From: JAAFHB01 sp942493325
Lineage (GTDB): Bacteria > Bacteroidota > Bacteroidia > Bacteroidales > Prolixibacteraceae
Reading direction: 5' to 3'
DNA: 64,000 bases
Assembly: GCA_942493325.1 (NCBI GenBank)
Contig: OW818689.1
Span: 5,084,001 to 5,148,000 of the forward strand
Shown piece by piece: positions 25,124 to 33,756 of this stretch. The translations under genes and the position numbers were made by a program. The notes beneath the pieces were generated by a model. The model was not told where the DNA came from and did not search any database. It was given only the letters and a program-made list of their open reading frames with translations. Every line of letters begins with the position of its first letter. Position 1 is the first letter of the stretch.

Positions 25124-25555
25124 CTAATTCACAACCATTCCCATTTGCGGTGTTGCATACCGAGTTCCTGCAAATGAACCTTCGGGAAATGTTTTATCCA
25201 GGGTGTTGAGTTCGTCCTTAGTCAGTATTATTTCTGCGGCTTCAATATACTCCTTTAGTCGTGACTTGTTTGTTGTGCCGAAAAGAGGAAGAATATTGTC
25301 ACCCTGATGTAACACCCAGGCTAAAGCCAGTTGGGAGGCGGTACAACCTTTCTTCCCGGCTAACTTCTGGAGGAGCGCAACTTTTGATTTATTCGTTTCA
25401 AAATTTTCTCCTGTAAACCTTGGTGCATGCGCCCTGAAATCAGTGACTGGAAATTCTCCTGTAAGTTTACCGGAAAGCAATCCTCTGCTTAACACACCAT
25501 AAGTAACAATACCTATTCCCAACTCACGGCAAACATGCATCAATTCTCTTTCGAT
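25124..25555 (-). pseudogene. 5'-truncated aldo/keto reductase
   Basis: About 144 codons encode the C-terminal half of an aldo/keto reductase: ERELMHVCRELGIGIVTYG, LSRGLLSGKLTGEF, then TASQLALAWVLHQGDNILPL and a normal C-terminus. Homology runs up to an in-frame TGA at 25558-25556, upstream of ATG/TTG candidates, so the homologous part is broken rather than freshly initiated. The first 180 or so residues, including the catalytic Asp-Tyr-Lys-His set, are absent and nothing like them lies upstream. A non-functional remnant is the best reading. Confidence 0.85.
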
Positions 25556-25794
25556 TCATAATAAGTTTATATTTAAATTTATCAAACAAATTTATTAATT
25601 CAAAGTTTGGACAAGGGAAAGTTAAGTGATTTTCATACCCAATCCTGGGAAACATTTTCGGTTGATGGTTTTACTGATATCCTCCTTTTCTTATAGGTTT
25701 CCAAAATCTGCCGGGATCTTGGCCTTTAAACAAAATTATTCCATTTAGTAGGTAGTATTCCGGCATTTTTTACTTTTACAAAAAATGTACGACT

Positions 25795-27582
25795 ATGCCT
25801 GTTAAACGCACCTTCGATATTCTGGACCATTGTCTGGAAAACTATCCCCGCACGGATGCCGTTTGCGGGAAATATGATAATAAATGGATTCCGTTCAGTA
25901 CGGAACAATTTGCACGCCAGACCGAACTACTGGCAATGGGACTTATGGCATTGGGTCTGAAAAAGGGGGACCGGGTAGCCACCGTTTCCGGAAACCGTCC
26001 TGAGTGGAGTTTTGTCGATTTAGCCCTCGCCATGACGGGTGCAATACATGTCCCCGTGTACCCGACAATAAGCGAAGAAGAATATCAGTATATTTTTAGT
26101 CATGCCGGGACCCGTTATATTTTTGTTTCTGACGATAAGCTATTTAAAAAAATTTCTAACCTCTCCGGAGAGATTCCCGCTCTCGAAAAAATCTTCACCT
26201 TTAATCAGATAGAAGGCGCCACAAATATTGATTTTCTCTATAATCTGGGAAAGGAAAACGAACATGATCTGAATTATAAACTTCACCTGCTTAAAAAGTC
26301 AATAGGTGAAGAGGAGATGGTAACCCTGATTTATACTTCCGGAACTACTGGTGTCCCGAAAGGGGTAATGCTTTCACACAGGAATCTTGTCTCCAATTTC
26401 ACCACCCACGCGAATAATTTTACTATGGGACCGGGGAATAAAGCGATTTCGTTTCTTCCGCTTTGTCATATTTTCGAACGAATCGTGAATTACAATTTTA
26501 TTTTTAAAGGGATCGGGGTTTATTATGTCGAAACTCTGGCCCAGATCATGCCTGCTATCAAAGAGGTTCAGCCGCATATCTTTTGCGGTGTACCCCGGCT
26601 TCTTGAACGGGTTTACAACAGCATTCTTACAAAGGGTAAGCAGTTGAAAGGAATTAAAAAGAAACTCTTTTTCTGGGCTGTGGATCTGGCCCGTGGGTAC
26701 GAATACAATAAGAAACTGAATCCCTGGTTTCGCCTTAAACTTGCCATAGCCGATAAGCTGATTTATTCGAAATGGCGCGAAGGTTTAGGTGGAAATTTGC
26801 AGATCGTTGTTTCAGGAGGTGCTGCCCTGCAACCCCGGATTGCCCGTGTGTTCAGCGCGGCAAAGATTTATGTTCTCGAAGGTTATGGCTTGACGGAGAC
26901 TTCCCCTGTTATTGCTGTAAGTAACCTGGTAACCCGCGAGATGAAAGTCGGAACCAATGGGCCGGTCTTGCCCGGAGTTCAGGTGAAGATTGCCGAAGAT
27001 GGTGAGATTCTCACCAAAGGACCCAACCTGATGATGGGCTATTACCTGCAGCCTGAATTGACCGCCCAGGTAATCGATAAGGACGGGTGGTTTCATACGG
27101 GCGATATTGGAATACTCGATGAGGGGAAATACCTGAAAATAACAGACCGGAAAAAGGAGATGTTCAAACTGACAGGGGGAAAATATATCGCTCCTCAAAT
27201 GATTGAAAATAAACTGAAAGAATCGATGTATATCGAACAGGTAATTGTGATTGGTGATCATGAGAAATTTGCCAGCGCGCTGATAGGTCCCAATTTTGAA
27301 AATCTGCAGACATGGTGCGAGGAAAACCAGATTCCCTATACCGATAATGCGGAGATGATCACTCATCCTAAAGTTCAGGCCCTGTTTCAGAACGAGGTGA
27401 AAGGTATCAATAAAACCCTCGGACAGCATGAGGAAATTAAACGTTTCCGGCTTATTGCCGATGTATGGAGTCCCCAGACCGGGGAATTGTCACAGACGTT
27501 AAAGTTGAAACGGAAGTTTATTGAAAATAAATACAGTACCATAATCGAAGAAATATTTGCCTCGTCGCGCGAAGACGACTAA
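25795..27582 (+). CDS. Long-chain fatty acid-CoA ligase (AMP-forming)
   Basis: The 595-residue protein belongs to the ANL superfamily. The P-loop-like motif is TLIYTSGTTGVPKGV (near 180), the A5 motif EGYGLTETSPV (near 365), the A7 motif WFHTGDIG (near 430) and the C-terminal hinge DRKKEMFKLTGGKYI (near 450) with the catalytic Lys in that region. It activates fatty acids to acyl-CoA via acyl-adenylate, at the inner face of the membrane. Length and order match the FadD15/long-chain group found throughout Bacteroidota. It starts at ATG 25795 with a TACTTTTA sequence 18-25 bp upstream that weakly resembles a -7 box. Confidence 0.93.
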   Translation: MPVKRTFDILDHCLENYPRTDAVCGKYDNKWIPFSTEQFARQTELLAMGLMALGLKKGDRVATVSGNRPEWSFVDLALAMTGAIHVPVYPTISEEEYQYIFSHAGTRYIFVSDDKLFKKISNLSGEIPALEKIFTFNQIEGATNIDFLYNLGKENEHDLNYKLHLLKKSIGEEEMVTLIYTSGTTGVPKGVMLSHRNLVSNFTTHANNFTMGPGNKAISFLPLCHIFERIVNYNFIFKGIGVYYVETLAQIMPAIKEVQPHIFCGVPRLLERVYNSILTKGKQLKGIKKKLFFWAVDLARGYEYNKKLNPWFRLKLAIADKLIYSKWREGLGGNLQIVVSGGAALQPRIARVFSAAKIYVLEGYGLTETSPVIAVSNLVTREMKVGTNGPVLPGVQVKIAEDGEILTKGPNLMMGYYLQPELTAQVIDKDGWFHTGDIGILDEGKYLKITDRKKEMFKLTGGKYIAPQMIENKLKESMYIEQVIVIGDHEKFASALIGPNFENLQTWCEENQIPYTDNAEMITHPKVQALFQNEVKGINKTLGQHEEIKRFRLIADVWSPQTGELSQTLKLKRKFIENKYSTIIEEIFASSREDD

Positions 27583-27735
27583 TTTCCACGGAAGTTGGTA
27601 ACAAGCAAGAATTGGAAGAGAGAACATGCCCAAGCTTATGATGGATATAAAAACCAAAGCGCTTCTTTTTGCCGGATTTTTATTCGTTTCCTCATTCAAT
27701 TTTGTAAGATAGTGTTTTGATGTTTTGGTTGTTTT

Positions 27736-29199
27736 TCATTTTTCAACATGATCCAATACCCACCTGGTCATTAAATCAAGGGCCTGTGGTGAAAAGGTTT
27801 GTTCGATCTTTAAAGATTCTTTTACAGCGCCGGTTTTACATTGCTGGAAATTGTGATTTAAACCCGGAAACTCAATAATCTTAAAATCTTTATTCCCGGC
27901 TTTTAATAAGGCTTGCCGGATTGCTTCCTGGTTAATCCTGGCGGGAACAAAAATATCGTTGCTTCCATTTAAGGATAACACCGGGCAGGAAAGTTTTTCA
28001 ATGTATACGGATGGAAAAACACCTAAATTAAACAGGTTGTGCGGGCTAATTTTAATTAGCATTAAACTACTGAATAATTGACCTTTACTAAAATTATTTT
28101 TTACTTTTCCGGGAATTGTATCAAACGAGCTAATGAATTCGTCCTTAAAAATCATCAGTGAATCAAACATTGCGTTTAATTCAAGTTTCTGATTCATTAG
28201 ACGATACGTCGTTTCGTTAAGCTTCTTTGAAAATCTATTTTGTTCTGCGGAAGTAACTCCGTTCCTATAATTTAATTCAACCTGATCTTCACCTACATTT
28301 TTTAAAGCTACACCCGGGCCGGCAAGCATTACAACAAATTTAATATCCTTGCATTGGCTGGCTGCAATAGAGGCTACCACCGCTCCTTCACTGTGCCCGA
28401 TCAGGCCAATTTCAGAATTTTTTATCTCTTGCCTGGAAGATAAAAACTCATACCCAGCAAGCAGATCTCCAGAAAAATCAACAATTGTTGACTTCATAAA
28501 ATCACCGGTTGATCTGCCAATTCCCCGGTCGTCGTAACGAAGTACTGCAATTCCGTTTCTCGTCAAATAATCGGCTATCAATAAAAATGGCTTATGATGG
28601 TTAGATTCCCCATCCCTGTTGGTTGGCATACTTCCACCCTTTAAAATCACCGCCGGAAATTTTCCCTCTTTTGCTGGAAGGGTGAGCGTTCCAGCTAAAA
28701 CAGTTCCATCTATTTTATTAATATACTTAACCTTTTCTGAATAATAGGGATATGGCAGTTGCGGTTCCTGGGGTCGAAAGACAGGCGTATCGCCACGAAA
28801 CAATTCTATTTGGTATTCTTTCCCGTTTAAGGTAAGCATCCCATTTAATTGGTTCTTATTTTCAGCCAATGCTCCACTGATTTTAGTTTCCTGGTATTGA
28901 GTTTTGGTTTCTTTTTTTAATTGATTCTTGTTATCGGCTACTACCCCTTTAGGTTTAACTTTTATTTCCGTGGATTTCAGATGAAGATTCATACCATAGA
29001 AACAACTGTCTGTTAACATGCAAAAAGTGGGTGACAATAATATTGCTCTCACCAATGTGTCATTTTGAATCATTACATTGAGATTAACCTGTCTAATCGA
29101 ATCAGACCCCTGGACGTTTCCTTTCCATGTCCCTCGGAAATTCTGGGAGTAAGTTACAGATGTTATGACCAGTAAGCCGAGCAGGATTTTGTATTTCAT
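27736..29199 (-). CDS. Secreted alpha/beta hydrolase (S33-like), paralog 2
   Basis: The 487-residue protein is a clear paralog of the one at 18826-20271, with the same layout: Sec signal peptide (about 1-18), N-terminal domain starting NFRGTWKGNV, then a hydrolase domain with GLIGHSEGAVVA (nucleophile Ser), LNGSNDIFVPA (where paralog 1 has Asp in SKDVLV, here also SNDIF) and PGLNHNFQQCKTG near the C-terminus. An insertion near residues 80-105 (KVKPKGVVADNKNQLKKETK) sets it apart. It likely acts in the periplasm on an ester or amide; substrate unknown. It is monocistronic, converging on the acyl-CoA ligase. Confidence 0.85.
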   Translation of the reverse strand: MKYKILLGLLVITSVTYSQNFRGTWKGNVQGSDSIRQVNLNVMIQNDTLVRAILLSPTFCMLTDSCFYGMNLHLKSTEIKVKPKGVVADNKNQLKKETKTQYQETKISGALAENKNQLNGMLTLNGKEYQIELFRGDTPVFRPQEPQLPYPYYSEKVKYINKIDGTVLAGTLTLPAKEGKFPAVILKGGSMPTNRDGESNHHKPFLLIADYLTRNGIAVLRYDDRGIGRSTGDFMKSTIVDFSGDLLAGYEFLSSRQEIKNSEIGLIGHSEGAVVASIAASQCKDIKFVVMLAGPGVALKNVGEDQVELNYRNGVTSAEQNRFSKKLNETTYRLMNQKLELNAMFDSLMIFKDEFISSFDTIPGKVKNNFSKGQLFSSLMLIKISPHNLFNLGVFPSVYIEKLSCPVLSLNGSNDIFVPARINQEAIRQALLKAGNKDFKIIEFPGLNHNFQQCKTGAVKESLKIEQTFSPQALDLMTRWVLDHVEK

Positions 29200-29335
29200 T
29201 TAGCAGGTTTAATTTTGTTCAAAGATAAAAAATTGCAAATTGATTATTTAATGGAATATCTTTGCCACTACGTTAAATAAAAGCCATAATTTAATCGAAA
29301 AGGTTTAATTTTGCTTGCTGAATTGTCCTCTGTTT

Positions 29336-30247
29336 ATGGAAAAAATTTTGATTACCGGTGCTACCGGCAATGTTGGATTAGCTACATTAAAATTGCTGGA
29401 TAGTAAAAATTATCCGGGTATTGAGGTTGTAGCTGCAGTCCGCGATATTGAGCGTGCACGAAAGATTGAGGGAATTGCCAACTGCAATTTCTGCCATTTT
29501 GAGTTTGATGAACCATCCACTTATGATAAAGCACTCGAGGGTGTTACTAAAATAGTACTGATTCGTCCAAACCAGGTTTCCGATGTTACCCGGTATATTT
29601 TCCCATTTCTGGCCAAGGCTGAGAAGTTGGGTGTAAAACATATTGTTTTTGTGTCGATTATCGGTGCTGAACGTAATCGTATCTTCGCTAATCACCGTAC
29701 TGAAAACCACTTTAAGAAACTTAATATCCCCTCTACGATTCTGCGACCTTCGTTGTATATGCAGAATCTGTCAACCTTACACCGTCATGATATTCAGGAT
29801 AATGACAAGATCAATATTCCGGGAGGTCTTGGACTCATCAACTACATCGATGTAAGGGATGTTGCCGAAACAATTGTTACCGTTTTGATGAATCCGGGAC
29901 ACGAGAACCAGGCATACGAAATTACCGGCCCTGAGGCATTGGATTTAAACCATATTGCCAAAATGTTTTCAAGTGAACTGGGACGCGAAATCAAATATAC
30001 CCGGCCATCGGCTATTCGTTTTGTGCGACAAAATCTCGCGGACAAGAAACAATTGCTTTATGTTCTTACCCTTTCATTGCTGTATAATGCTGTGCGTGGG
30101 GGAAAAATGAATTATACCAATAATGTCTTTCATTCAATAACCGGGCATGACCCCCGTCATTTGTCCGATTTTATTCACGAATACAGACACTTATGGATCC
30201 CGGCTGAACCTGTTAAACCGACAGGCAAACGGAAGGCAAAAAGCTAA
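29336..30247 (+). CDS. NmrA-like NAD(P)-binding Rossmann protein
   Basis: The 303-residue protein (ATG 29336; a frame from 29315 adds seven unlikely residues) begins with KILITGATGNVGLATLKLL, an atypical-SDR GxxGxxG nucleotide-binding motif. It lacks the classic YxxxK catalytic pair, as in NmrA-type proteins and NAD(P)H:quinone reductase-like QorB relatives. The middle part (VKHIVFVSIIGAE, then ILRPSLYMQNL) and the late segment YEITGPEALDLNHIAK fit that family. It may be a redox sensor or quinone reductase. A TAATTTTG sequence at 29306-29313 is a possible -7 box. The gene ends at the edge of a repeat tract. Confidence 0.85.
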   Translation: MEKILITGATGNVGLATLKLLDSKNYPGIEVVAAVRDIERARKIEGIANCNFCHFEFDEPSTYDKALEGVTKIVLIRPNQVSDVTRYIFPFLAKAEKLGVKHIVFVSIIGAERNRIFANHRTENHFKKLNIPSTILRPSLYMQNLSTLHRHDIQDNDKINIPGGLGLINYIDVRDVAETIVTVLMNPGHENQAYEITGPEALDLNHIAKMFSSELGREIKYTRPSAIRFVRQNLADKKQLLYVLTLSLLYNAVRGGKMNYTNNVFHSITGHDPRHLSDFIHEYRHLWIPAEPVKPTGKRKAKS

Positions 30248-30249
30248 AG

Positions 30250-30345
30250 GCAACAGGGCGAAAAGGCGAAAAAAGGCGACGGGGCGACTGGGCGAAGAGC
30301 ATGGGGCAGAGGGCATGGAGCAGGTGTAGCATGAGGGCAACGGGG
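30250..30345. repeat. G-rich low-complexity direct repeats
   Basis: Short words such as GGGCGAAAAGGCGAA, GGCGACGGGGCGA and GCATGGGGCAG are repeated irregularly. The same words occur at 10978-11045. Open frames on either strand here are artefacts of composition. Confidence 0.7.
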
Positions 30346-30391
30346 AGAATGAGAAAATTTGCCAATTTGTCAATGCTTTCACGTTGTGAAA

Positions 30392-30660
30392 CTTTGGTGG
30401 AATAATTCCACCGAAGGTGGATAAATATTAATGACCCCCAATTTTTATTGGGGGCTATCGCACGACTACTGAACCGCAACCCGAAACGGGTTGAATTAAA
30501 TATTATTCAACGAACACCACTTCAAAATTATTGCACGACTGGTGTAAATAATAATTCAACCCGTACCGGGTTGTTTCCGTGTTATGTCCATTTCCCCCAG
30601 TTCCGCAAGCTACACTGGGGGTCATTAACATTTAACTCCTTCGGAGTTTTTACACCTCAA
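30392..30660. repeat. Cluster of six hairpins (dispersed-repeat type)
   Basis: Consecutive palindromes: CTTTGGTGGAAT/ATTCCACCGAAG (30392-30416), CCCCCAAT/ATTGGGGG (30434-30454), CAACCCG/CGGGTTG (30477-30493), the same CAACCCG/CGGGTTG pair again (30557-30573), CCCCCAG/CTGGGGG (30594-30621) and AACTCC/GGAGTT (30634-30648). Between them AT-rich linkers such as AATTAAATATTATTCAA recur in variant form. No gene is present. Confidence 0.8.
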
Positions 30661-30800
30661 TATTCTTATTTTATGAAGGCCAATATTTATTGATAAATCT
30701 ATTTTAAAGTTCTTTGGATTTTGGAGTCAAATCTCAAATGTGATAACTTCTGCATTTAGTTATTCTGCATTAGCTATATAGTAGGAACGCTCAAATTAAT

Positions 30801-30880
30801 GCCAACCGGGGTTAGGACGATAAACAAAAATGCGGCGCAACTGCACTCGTAATTGAAAATAAATCCTTCCATGCGCCGCT
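30801..30880. repeat. REP-like hairpin element, copy 2
   Basis: GCGGCGCA (30832-30839) and TGCGCCGC (30872-30879) flank a 32-nt loop beginning ACTGCA and containing ATTGAAAAT, as in copy 1 at 11334-11381. The preceding flank CCGGGGTTAGGACGAT also corresponds to copy 1. The large upstream hairpin of copy 1 is only partly kept. The following 30881-31118 shows no gene. Confidence 0.75.
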
Positions 30881-31118
30881 TATTCCAAGGTCGAACGGGC
30901 GAATGGAAGAAATTGAGGAGAAGATTTTTAATTTTTCAATAGCCCTTTTTAACCTCTCTACCCTTAAATGCATCCGTCACACACACGAAGATCAGAATAA
31001 AATTATCTTTACACCTTGTTGCAATCGATTGAACTGCCTTGGAATGACAGCCAATAACCGTGTTAGTGGGTTCCCGGGCAAAGACTTATGAAATAATTAT
31101 ACCATTTTTAATCAGACG

Positions 31119-32579
31119 ATGAATATCAAAAAATGTATTGCCTCCGCTTTTGTGTTTTTTCTGATCCTGCATACCACAATTTCCGGAATGCAACCAACCG
31201 ATTTTCGTAAACAAATCAGCCAGTATGGGATTACCTGGGAGTTTGACAAACCCATGCAAACCGGACAATTTATTACCGGTGACTGGTGGGTGATAGGACC
31301 TGTAACAATAATTAAAATTACTCCGGCTCCTGGAGCGGTCGCATCCGGAAATTCCAATATCAGGATCAACCATTGGAACGATACAAGCCTTAAACCTGAT
31401 ACTGCCATGCGCAATGGCTCTATGATCGTATTAAAGGCCGGATATAAGCAAAGTTACGACTCCCGTGCGGGATCTTTTGACGCTGCCGGCTCTGTAAAAC
31501 TTCCGCTAAAGCTTGAAACAAACCTGTCGCTCATTTCATCCATCAGTAATGATACATTCCCCGTTGATCATTTCTGTAAGAATATCATGTGGGATGGCGA
31601 AAAAAAGGTGCAAACGGTGATGAAAACCGCAGCCGTGTTAACCTGTTTAAATGAAGTTCCTTCAAAGGATGCTTTTCGCCCGCCTTATGCAGGGAACATT
31701 AAACCGATTTTTCACCAGGGAGATATTCAATGGAAATTACTGCCGAAATTAAAGCCGGTTGGTGATGTTCCGTCATGGGAAGAGTTTGAAAGGTATTTTG
31801 AGCGTCCATGGCTGGATCATTTGATCAGCTGGTCGCAACAGGAATTGGTGCCAAATGAAAATCAGCCCAATTATGGTCGTGAATACGCGCGACTGGTTTC
31901 GATCGCGAGCCTGATGTTATCACTCGATGTGCCTAAGGAACAGAAGGAAAAACTCACGATCGAATTAATACAGCTGGGAATTGACCTCAATGGTCTTGCG
32001 ATGGCTGGCGGATCGTGGAATGAAGGAGGAGGCCACTCAAGTGGACGGAAATGGCCGATACTTTTTGCCAGTTTAATGCTTAATAATCCGGAACTGACAG
32101 AACTTCCGGAGAGTGCTTTTTTCCAGGAAGATACCCAGACTTATTATGGAAAAGGATGGTTCGGACAAGACGTTCTTTGGCAAATGATTACACACCACGG
32201 GAAACGCGACACCTACGAGGAAAAACCACCCGAACGATGGGAAAAATGGGACAAGACTTCAGAGAGTTATCGCAATTGCTGTACTGCCGTTGCCTGGACA
32301 GGAACAGCATTGGCCGCGCGATATATGAAAGCGATTCAGCTCTGGGGACATGATGCCCATTTTGATTATGTCGATCGCTGGATGCGCGAAGACGATCCCT
32401 ACCGGGAAGCCAGGGGAAAACAACCGCGACCCAAAAGTGAAACAACAACCTTTGATCCGTTTGTAACCCAGATGTGGAAGGCTTACCGCCCCGATGCGCC
32501 TGCGCAGAAAATGGCGCTCAATTATCGCAAATGGATATGGGAAGGCAATAAAGGTGCCTGGATTCCTAATCCCCGGTAA
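31119..32579 (+). CDS. Secreted protein of unknown function opening the fucose/uronate cluster
   Basis: The 486-residue protein has a hydrophobic N-terminus resembling a signal peptide (about 1-25). A beta-rich N-terminal region contains ITWEFDKPMQTGQFITGDW, and a helical C-terminal region contains GGSWNEGGGHSSGRKWPILF, YYGKGWFGQDVLW and WGHDAHFDYVDRWMRED. I recall similar proteins of unknown function beside carbohydrate genes in Bacteroidota, Planctomycetes and Verrucomicrobia; the helical part could be an alpha-toroid such as in lyases. No catalytic residue can be assigned. It is the first gene of a long plus-strand run and ends 20 bp before the damaged alginate-lyase-like gene. Confidence 0.7.
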   Translation: MNIKKCIASAFVFFLILHTTISGMQPTDFRKQISQYGITWEFDKPMQTGQFITGDWWVIGPVTIIKITPAPGAVASGNSNIRINHWNDTSLKPDTAMRNGSMIVLKAGYKQSYDSRAGSFDAAGSVKLPLKLETNLSLISSISNDTFPVDHFCKNIMWDGEKKVQTVMKTAAVLTCLNEVPSKDAFRPPYAGNIKPIFHQGDIQWKLLPKLKPVGDVPSWEEFERYFERPWLDHLISWSQQELVPNENQPNYGREYARLVSIASLMLSLDVPKEQKEKLTIELIQLGIDLNGLAMAGGSWNEGGGHSSGRKWPILFASLMLNNPELTELPESAFFQEDTQTYYGKGWFGQDVLWQMITHHGKRDTYEEKPPERWEKWDKTSESYRNCCTAVAWTGTALAARYMKAIQLWGHDAHFDYVDRWMREDDPYREARGKQPRPKSETTTFDPFVTQMWKAYRPDAPAQKMALNYRKWIWEGNKGAWIPNPR

Positions 32580-32599
32580 ATCAATATAGTCCCGTAATT

Positions 32600-33682
32600 A
32601 TGAAAACATTCTGTTCTGTACTTGTCCTGGTAGTGCTGCTTAGCAGCAGTAATACAATGGCCTATGATCATCCCGGGGGAATGCATCCGGCTGGCCAGAT
32701 TGCCTGGGTTAAACAGCAGATCGCTGATAAAACCCAGCATGAATCTGACGCTTACAAACAGTTAATCAATAAAGCAGATTCTGCCGCGTTACATGCCAGT
32801 CACGCGCTGGTCGATTTTAACGTACCGGGTTATTACATCGATCCGGTGACCCACCGGAAGAATTCCTCCGGTTTTCAATCCGATTCATTCGATGCCTATG
32901 CCTGCGCACTGGCTTATCAGTTATCGGGAAAAAAGGAGTATGCTGAAAGATCGCTTGGATTTTTGATGGCCTGGGCCAATAAGAATCAAAAATACTCGAA
33001 CTACGATGGTCCGCTTGTGATGGCTTACTCCGGTACCGGAATGATCATTGCTGCAGAATTGATGTACAATTATAAAAAATGGAAACCGGCTGATCGTGAG
33101 AAGTTTTTTCAGTGGGTAACGAATGTTTAACTCAAATCGTGTAAAGAAATCAGGACGCGTAAAAATAATTGGGCAGATTGGGGCCGGTTTGGTTCTGTTC
33201 TTTGTGCTCATCTTCTTGACAATGAGGGTGAGATGTCTGAAAATATACGACTTGTGAAGAGTGATTTATTCCTGAAAATAGAAACCGATGGTCATATGCC
33301 CGAAGAAACCCGGCGCGAGAAGAATGGCATCTGGTATACCTATTTTTCGCTGGCTCCCATCACCGCATCGATGTATGTCATTTACAATTCAAACGGTGAA
33401 AATATCTTTGAATTGAAAGAGGGTGAACGGTCTGTCCGCAAAGCACTCGATTACCTGCTGTACTTCAGCCAGCATCCGGCCGAATGGCCCTGGTATAAAA
33501 ATCCGAATGCGGGATCCCCCGATCTTTGGCCCGGAAATCTGATGGAAGCAATGTCGGGTATATTTGAGGAACCAAAATATGCAACATATGTTGAAGCAAG
33601 CCGGCCGGTTTGCTATCCCACTCACCACTTTGCCTGGACTTTTCCGACACTCATGCGTGCAAAACTGACTTTTAAAGAGTAA
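32600..33682 (+). pseudogene. Alginate-lyase-fold enzyme interrupted by one stop codon
   Basis: A signal peptide (about 1-22) and a helical alginate-lyase superfamily domain run in one frame for 360 codons, broken only by TAA at 33128-33130 (codon 177). Homology continues without shift across it: before it comes REKFFQWVTNV, after it LKSCKEIRTRKNNWADWG and then LLDNEGEMSENIRLVKSDLF. A TAT or TAC (Tyr) to TAA change is the simplest explanation. The encoded halves are 176 residues and, from an internal ATG at 33233, 149 residues. The conserved NNWADWG and late SLAPITASMY segments are intact. It would be a periplasmic uronate-polymer lyase; either it is dead, is read through, or the base is a sequencing error. 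Confidence 0.88.
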
Positions 33683-33756
33683 ACACCTGAAGAGTAAACA
33701 CTTGAAATAAGTATCAATTGCCTGACACGGACATCTTAAATAACCTGGTATCGAAA

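Noticed and set aside
26812..27429. 205-codon minus-strand frame inside the acyl-CoA ligase gene
   Set aside because: Antisense to conserved ANL motifs; no independent start signals or family.
30191..30479. Two minus-strand open frames rich in Pro/Ser/Leu
   Set aside because: They arise from G-rich repeats and overlap the end of the NmrA-like gene.
30448..30693. Plus-strand 81-codon frame in the hairpin cluster
   Set aside because: It crosses several palindromes whose bases explain the frame; no protein features.
32600..33682. Frameshift in the alginate-lyase-type gene
   Set aside because: The two halves are in the same frame (offset divisible by three) and homology runs on across the TAA, so it is a nonsense codon, not a frameshift.
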